Below the pieces are notes generated by a model. The model was not told where the DNA came from. It searched no databases and was given only the letters and a program-made list of their open reading frames with translations. A DNA stretch of 64,000 nt from Arsenophonus sp052174475 (lineage in GTDB: Bacteria; Pseudomonadota; Gammaproteobacteria; Enterobacterales; Enterobacteriaceae), in contig JBQMRO010000061.1 of the NCBI GenBank assembly GCA_052174475.1, positions 62,001 through 126,000 on the forward strand. The letters are read 5' to 3'. The translations under genes were made by a program, and so were the position numbers. Shown piece by piece: positions 58,393-64,000 of this stretch (its first letter is position 1; each line of letters opens with the position of its first letter).

Positions 58393-61300
58393 TTTTTAAC
58401 ATAGCCGATCATCAACATCATTTTAATATTACCTTTAATAAAGGTAAATTTAAATATGCCACAATACTTAATCTAAAGTAGATACATGTTCTTTAGCTGG
58501 CTTTAAGAACAGTTTTGATTTTAGGTGTTATAGTTGCATGACGACGAAGGATCATTATCAAAATATTTTTTTCTTAACTATATCATATCACTCAGTACCT
58601 TATTTTAGCATGAATAAGGCTGCGCAACTAGAGTTTATATAATGATTCGGAACCACAAACATCTACTATTATAACATGTTAACTTAAGTCGCCCTAACTG
58701 CTGAAAATGCTAAAACCTTATATAATTGCTTATCAATAAGCAATTAATGTAATTTGAATAGTTTAGCACGGCAAAAAGTGTTTATGCCAGTTCAGACATT
58801 TTAATTAAATTGCGAATTTAATAGGAGTGGTTATATTTTATCTTTACCTTTCTCTGCTAACATTAAGCTTATAAGCACATCATTACTATATTAACTTAAA
58901 TATTGATATTAAAGAAGCAGATAAGCAAGAATTTTCCCTTGATCTCTGGAAAAACTATGCCTCAAACTACAACTGGCTGGCTGGGAGTATTAGGTTGGTT
59001 TTGTCATTCAGACCTACCAAAATCACTGCTCCTATTTTATCAATAGGACTATCTATTTAGAGCACCACATATTCATCACATATTCATCATGTTTGATAAC
59101 CCGAGTAGTGTGAAAGGCGATTATTAGAATAGTCAAATTAAAGGCTCGCAAATAGACAATCTTAAAGATTATCCGATTTATAACAGAAAAATCTATATTT
59201 TTTTCAGTTATTTGTGTTGTGTGCAGTAAACCGCTATCGGTACTCAATTTAATTTATCCACACTTTAGTATTTCATAATGCCCATACCTTATCTAGTATT
59301 TATTACATGGCGGGTAAAAATTATTATCTGGATTAATATGAATTTCAATATTTACATGGGATTAATGAAAGGCCTCTATCAAAAAGTTGATAATTCCATT
59401 GCCGATGTAAATTTAACCCTTCTCGCACATTGATGCGCTCCCATTACAGCCATCAAACCTTATTTACTTATTCTGATTTGCCGTGCTTACTAGCGAACAT
59501 TATAAATACTTTATCTGTTAATAGGATTGCCATGATAATAGTTCACTGGATGAACTAGTGACTAATTCAGCATAAGAAGTACTTATAAAACAGAAAATTA
59601 ACTGGATTTGTCTCACCCGTGCAAATCTCACTTCCTCGCGCACCACATGGTACAAAGCAACTAAATGCTATTGATATTAATCTGACTAACGAAAATCAAT
59701 TAGGAGAGTGCTAGTGCAAACCTCCACTCACTACCATCTCGGTTATAAGGTTAAACCTTTACTAGTCGGAAAACCGTATTTGTAGTACAAAGCTTCAGTT
59801 AGGAAGCTAATCATAGCGATATATCCGTCGACTATTTTTATGAAACAATCATGGCTGAGGTAACCCATGCATTTGAAGTTCTCATTAACGCTAATACTTA
59901 CCGGACAGTTATTCGTCTCCATTAAAAAACTACTATTTTATAATAAACGGCTACTCTAATAGAGTAGCAATTCCCGCGTTTAATCGACTATTGATCTATG
60001 AAGTTGGCAAAGATTTTAGAATATTATTACTGAAGTGCATGAATCGAGCGATTTTCTGTGTTACTACACCCAAACAAATCAGTGAAAATTTCAATAATGA
60101 AATATATTCTCCACTAAAGATAGTGGTTTGCATTAACCCGTGAGAATTTTTTATTAGCAATTTTTACTGCTTACAAATCGGCAGAATAAACACCGATTAT
60201 TACCATTCGCTAGGTGTTAAGTTACTGCAGCAAGCAGCATACCACCTGATGTGCTCCAACTTACTACTCGGTAAAGACAAGTAAGTGGTAAAAATTGATT
60301 AGTAATTAACTAACTGACGGTGTAATGTTTAACAGTTCAACCTCCAGGTGTCGAAACTGATCCACCGTAATTTTACTGAGGAACTCAATGCTCAAAAACA
60401 ATCAATTCCATTGATACTCAAAATAGTTTCCTTAAATACCATGGTTGTTGATTCAACCCATCTAACTAAACAAATTATCAATGATCTTATCATTTTAGGC
60501 TTCGATAGGCGCACAGGTCAGTGATTCTCTGCTTTACGTATTCTTTGTATCTAGTAAAAATGTCGCTGAATACACGTTTTAATCATGTTAAAGTTGCAGT
60601 ACCAGAATACCGTTTCACTAATTTTAGCAATCTGCCAACAAATGTTCATCCAGTTATTAATTACGAAACGCAATAGAAGATTGCGCAACGCATTGCAAAA
60701 ATACGACATGTAGGTAAAGCTATTTATCATATTGCTAAATTTAGTTAACATTATGATAATCAATGGCAACAAGGCAACTTTGCCAGACAACACCACCTTT
60801 ATTAAGGGTAACTATTTTAATAAACTAAAAAAAATTTTAGTCCAAGTACTACTTGCTATATATTTTCCATGCTTTAAACAACATGAATTATATTAGCTGA
60901 TCAAACAAATTAATAAGTTAAGCTATGGCTTAATTTATGGCTTAGGATACCTGCATTGATGAAATTATTGCTTACGTTAGTCAGAGACGGCTAAAATAGG
61001 TAAATTTATATAACTATAACATAATATACTACATATACTACCGACGCAGTAATTAGCATAGCATACAATTGTTTAGTAGTAAAAGATTACCGAGTATCAA
61101 GTTAAAAAACCCGGTGGCTGATTTATTTCTATCAATTGCTTTCTGAGTCTCAGATACCGTTATTAACAAAGTATTTAAACAACAAAACAATTGCTATTCA
61201 CTTTAGGGGGGATTGCTTTAACCATAACTGAACCAATTAGTACCATTACTACCTTCTGTAATTTAAAAAAAATATGATAAAACAATTACTTCTGCTATTT

Positions 61301-63524
61301 ACCATTACCAGCAATTATTACTCAGAGGATATGCCGTTATCTTCCTAGCCCAACTAAAGAGCATAATTATATTTTAGTGCATGCGGGCGAATTTTATATC
61401 AGGTAGAAATAAAATCGGATTGGGATTGATTGATCTTGCCAAGAATATTAGAATTAGATACCAAATGACAAAATAAAATCATCTCATGCAATAGCAACTG
61501 TGTGATATTTTACCTGGGTTTATCAATACAATGACCACGCTAAGCAACAACTGGAAATAATCCAATCATCAATTTAATGGTATTATTTTTATGGCGAAAG
61601 ATATCAAGTTAAAAACCGCTTGTCTCATCATATCTAAACGGGATAGATTAATCATTTCATTGCAAGAATAATATCGATCCCCGGTAACAACCAATTATTA
61701 CTTGAGCGTTTAGTCTATAAACGAGATATCAGTATAATATCGCGACTACTGGAGGTAATGCTAATTTAATTGGCACTTGAATATTTTTTTATTTGCAATA
61801 ATGAATCCTTAGCAATTTACTAAGACATTATTATCTAATAATGGTTAAATAATTCAGTTATTTTTGATAAAAATACTACGCTGAGTGACTATCTTAGCAG
61901 TTAAGAAACTGTTCATATTTACGCAAGGCGATGTTATAATTAGAAAAGGTTGATTCGATCATTTTATCCTGCATCTGAACTTGAATTTTTTCAATCGCCA
62001 TTCAGTAATAGAAAATTGCGCTTCAGTTAATAACTCATCTAGTCGACAACAACTGCATCACATATTTATGTATAGCGCTATAGATCATTTTAGTCTCTTT
62101 TAAAGAGACTGTTTAAATAACATAATATCAAAAATAACCACCAATATCACTATTACAATATATTTCACTATAAAATGACATAACGTGATATATTTATGCT
62201 GTAATTCTGTCTAAGTTTTGCATCAGCTATTTCAGTCATACCTGAAATCACTTATTTATTCAGAATTTTATTATTTAAATACCAATGAAATCCGATCAAG
62301 GGTTTTATTACACTGCGCACAGTAAATTTGCTTATGTTTATAGTCGTTATATTAACGACTTAGCGACTTTTTCTTCTGATTGGAATCAGATATAATAAAT
62401 AAACTCTGTGTATAAATAATAAATAAAATATTATACATCTAGATTTAAAAGCGCAATCATATCCCACATGACATTACCTAGCAATGTCATTGCTGAATCG
62501 GAGTTTCTAGAAATTCAATACGGATCTATTTCTTTAAGGCTTAAATTTTCTTAATAAGAGAGCATCAAAACTATATTTCAACTTTTAGGTAAATATACTA
62601 TCGCTTTTATAATATTTTGTAAATATCAGTTTCTATTAAAGTTTTGCACTGGATTTTATTCATCGTCAACTTAAATAATCTATTTACAGCTATCACCATA
62701 CACTTCATGTAAAGTTGTTATAAAGCATAATTGAGTGTTATTGGTATTCTGTAATAGCTGCTGATACTCCAACAGATCAATGTCTAATTTATTAGTGATT
62801 TCTTGCTTCGATTACTAGTTAATCTTAACAACAGGCCAGCTAAAACTGTTACACACTTTGTGTAACCCTTATATACTTGAAGCTGTAACTACAAAAGACA
62901 CTAATCAGATGATGTCCAGGAGGAGAGGCGGTGGCATGTAATTTATCTAAAATAACATTCACGAACGCGTTGTATTGCATATAGGTGGTGAAAGTAATGT
63001 ATCTTATACAAGATCAAACCGTTCTAACGCATCAAGCAAATCAATTATCTCTGACCTAAACTAAATTATCTAATTGCAGACTGACTGATAATCTCATTTG
63101 CAGTTTTAATGCCTTATTGCTCTCTAAAGGAATAGAGAACGCTTCAATAGTACATTTTTTTAATTATCCAATATTTTAGATAAAGATCATTCACCGTTAG
63201 CAACTTTCAGTTATAAGTTGATGCTTATTATTTAAAATTAAGACTAAAGTAATGTCTAAATAGACACATATAACGAGATATTTTTAGTTATCGACTATAT
63301 TTTTAAATAATTTGAATCGATTGAATACTAAATTTATTAGTAAAATAATAATTAGCGTAATAAAGGTATTACTACCTATACTAATTGATTGGCCAGCATA
63401 AATATCGACTTCCCCACCTCTTATAAAATCTGCATTTTATTTAAAATAGCAACTTCCTAGACATATTCAGCAAACTGAATATGTCTAACGAGCAGCTTGT
63501 AAGTGATTAACGATGCTGTCTAAG
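58393..63524. other. long eroded region, no recognisable gene
   Basis: Across 5.1 kb no frame exceeds about 81 codons. 59.3-61.8 kb is richer in G and C and gives long protein-like stretches across frames (for example NAQKQSIPLILKIVSLNTMV near 60390-60445 and NDLIILGFDRRTGQ near 60480-60520). It is therefore probably the remains of one or more large genes that I cannot name. Several short perfect hairpins are present (59950-59968, 62092-62110, 62342-62360, 63458-63487). Confidence 0.5.
63458..63487. repeat. 13-bp perfect stem, 4-base loop hairpin
   Basis: TAGACATATTCAG (63458-63470) pairs perfectly with CTGAATATGTCTA (63475-63487) around CAAA. It is terminator-like in shape but has no T-tract. 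Confidence 0.55.
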
Positions 63525-63793
63525 CGTTTAATCCAGAATCATTATATAGATCCTCTTCATACAAGCCATATTTATGTCAAGAGGACTACTGAGGGATATA
63601 GTTAATGGCAAAATATCATGATAATTAGGTTTCATCATCAGGCAACTCCAACACCTAAAATGAGTGGCTACTTTCTAGGTAAGAAAGTAGCCTGCGTCTA
63701 TTTTGATAAACGTCATGATGGCATACTTGAATTTTAGCTTTTCTAAAGAGCAAAAACGATATGATGCTGATCATATCATCTATCATTAGCAAA
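63525..63793 (+). mobile_element. IS481 5' fragment interrupted by IS1595
   Basis: The leader (ATCATTATATAGATCCTC; ATATCATGATAATTAGGTT) and the first transposase codons match the IS481 copies at 42510-42690 and 55290-55520. The match stops where the IS1595 5' end begins. Confidence 0.68.
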
Positions 63794-64000
63794 TTTTGTT
63801 GGTAAAAATCTCTCATCCTATAAGAAGGATTTTGCTATAGCAGTTACCATGAAAAACAAAGAATCATACAGATCAAAGAGACTCTTCCTTACCTACTGCC
63901 AACATAAAGCTGCATCTCATTAGTTACCTCGTCTATAATCTGTCAGATAATATCTGATCATGTATTGAAGCAACTCAATCCATTTTACCCTACTCATATT
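63794..64000 (+). mobile_element. IS1595-like element, 5' part, runs off the window
   Basis: It begins TTTTGTTGGTAAAAATCTCT and matches 50985-51195 of the best copy, including CATAAAGCTGCATCTCATTAG. It is inserted into the IS481 fragment. Confidence 0.68.

Noticed and set aside
1..64000. CRISPR arrays, tRNA and rRNA genes
   Set aside because: No regularly spaced repeats, cloverleaf T-loop sequences or rRNA-like conserved blocks were found by eye.

Overview
The window is AT-rich and looks like the chromosome of a host-restricted gammaproteobacterium in advanced genome decay. The surviving proteins and local gene orders are enterobacterial: ftsY-ftsE-ftsX, rpmB-rpmG, coaBC-dut-slmA, ompA-matP, and ppa facing ytfP-tamB-tamA. 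A Sodalis-, Arsenophonus- or Serratia symbiotica-like insect symbiont fits best, but the genus cannot be fixed from this sequence alone. Only ten genes look translatable, about 8.2 kb or 13% of the window. No rRNA, tRNA or CRISPR array was seen.

Layout. 1-1.4 kb: ghosts of virB10 and virB11 from a type IV secretion or conjugation system. 1.4-16.7 kb: gene-free, eroded DNA. 16.7-20.8 kb: IS1595 and IS256 wrecks. 20.8-22.6 kb: an intact secreted family 3 glycoside hydrolase. 22.8-30.4 kb: IS256 and IS1595 remnants around one intact unknown membrane-anchored protein (27.3-27.9). 30.6-33.4 kb: ftsX, ftsE and ftsY (minus strand), with a broken ftsX start and a decayed FtsY A domain. 33.5-37.7 kb: IS481 and IS256 mosaics. 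37.8 kb: ppa, convergent with ghosts of ytfP, tamB and tamA (38.5-40.8). 41.1-43.5 kb: IS256 then IS481. 44.2-45.3 kb: ompA, then a matP ghost cut by IS1595. 46.8-52 kb: rpmB-rpmG between IS copies. 52.1-54.3 kb: intact coaBC followed by dut and slmA ghosts. 54.3-58.4 kb: IS mosaics. 58.4-63.5 kb: eroded DNA. 63.5-64 kb: an IS481 start interrupted by IS1595.

The survivors are mostly core functions: SRP-dependent membrane insertion and divisome activation (FtsY, FtsE, FtsX), pyrophosphate removal (Ppa), ribosomal proteins L28 and L33, coenzyme A synthesis (CoaBC) and the envelope protein OmpA. Lost neighbours include dUTPase, the nucleoid-occlusion factor SlmA, the Ter organiser MatP and the TamA/TamB system. 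Three insertion sequence families (IS256-, IS481- and IS1595-like) make up much of the rest. All copies are inactivated and several are nested or mosaic.

The most unusual signal is a recurrent set of perfect, short-loop hairpins in decayed DNA. In three insertion sequence copies the hairpin replaces sequence that sister copies lack, which suggests template-switch (quasipalindrome-correcting) mutation as an active process in this lineage.
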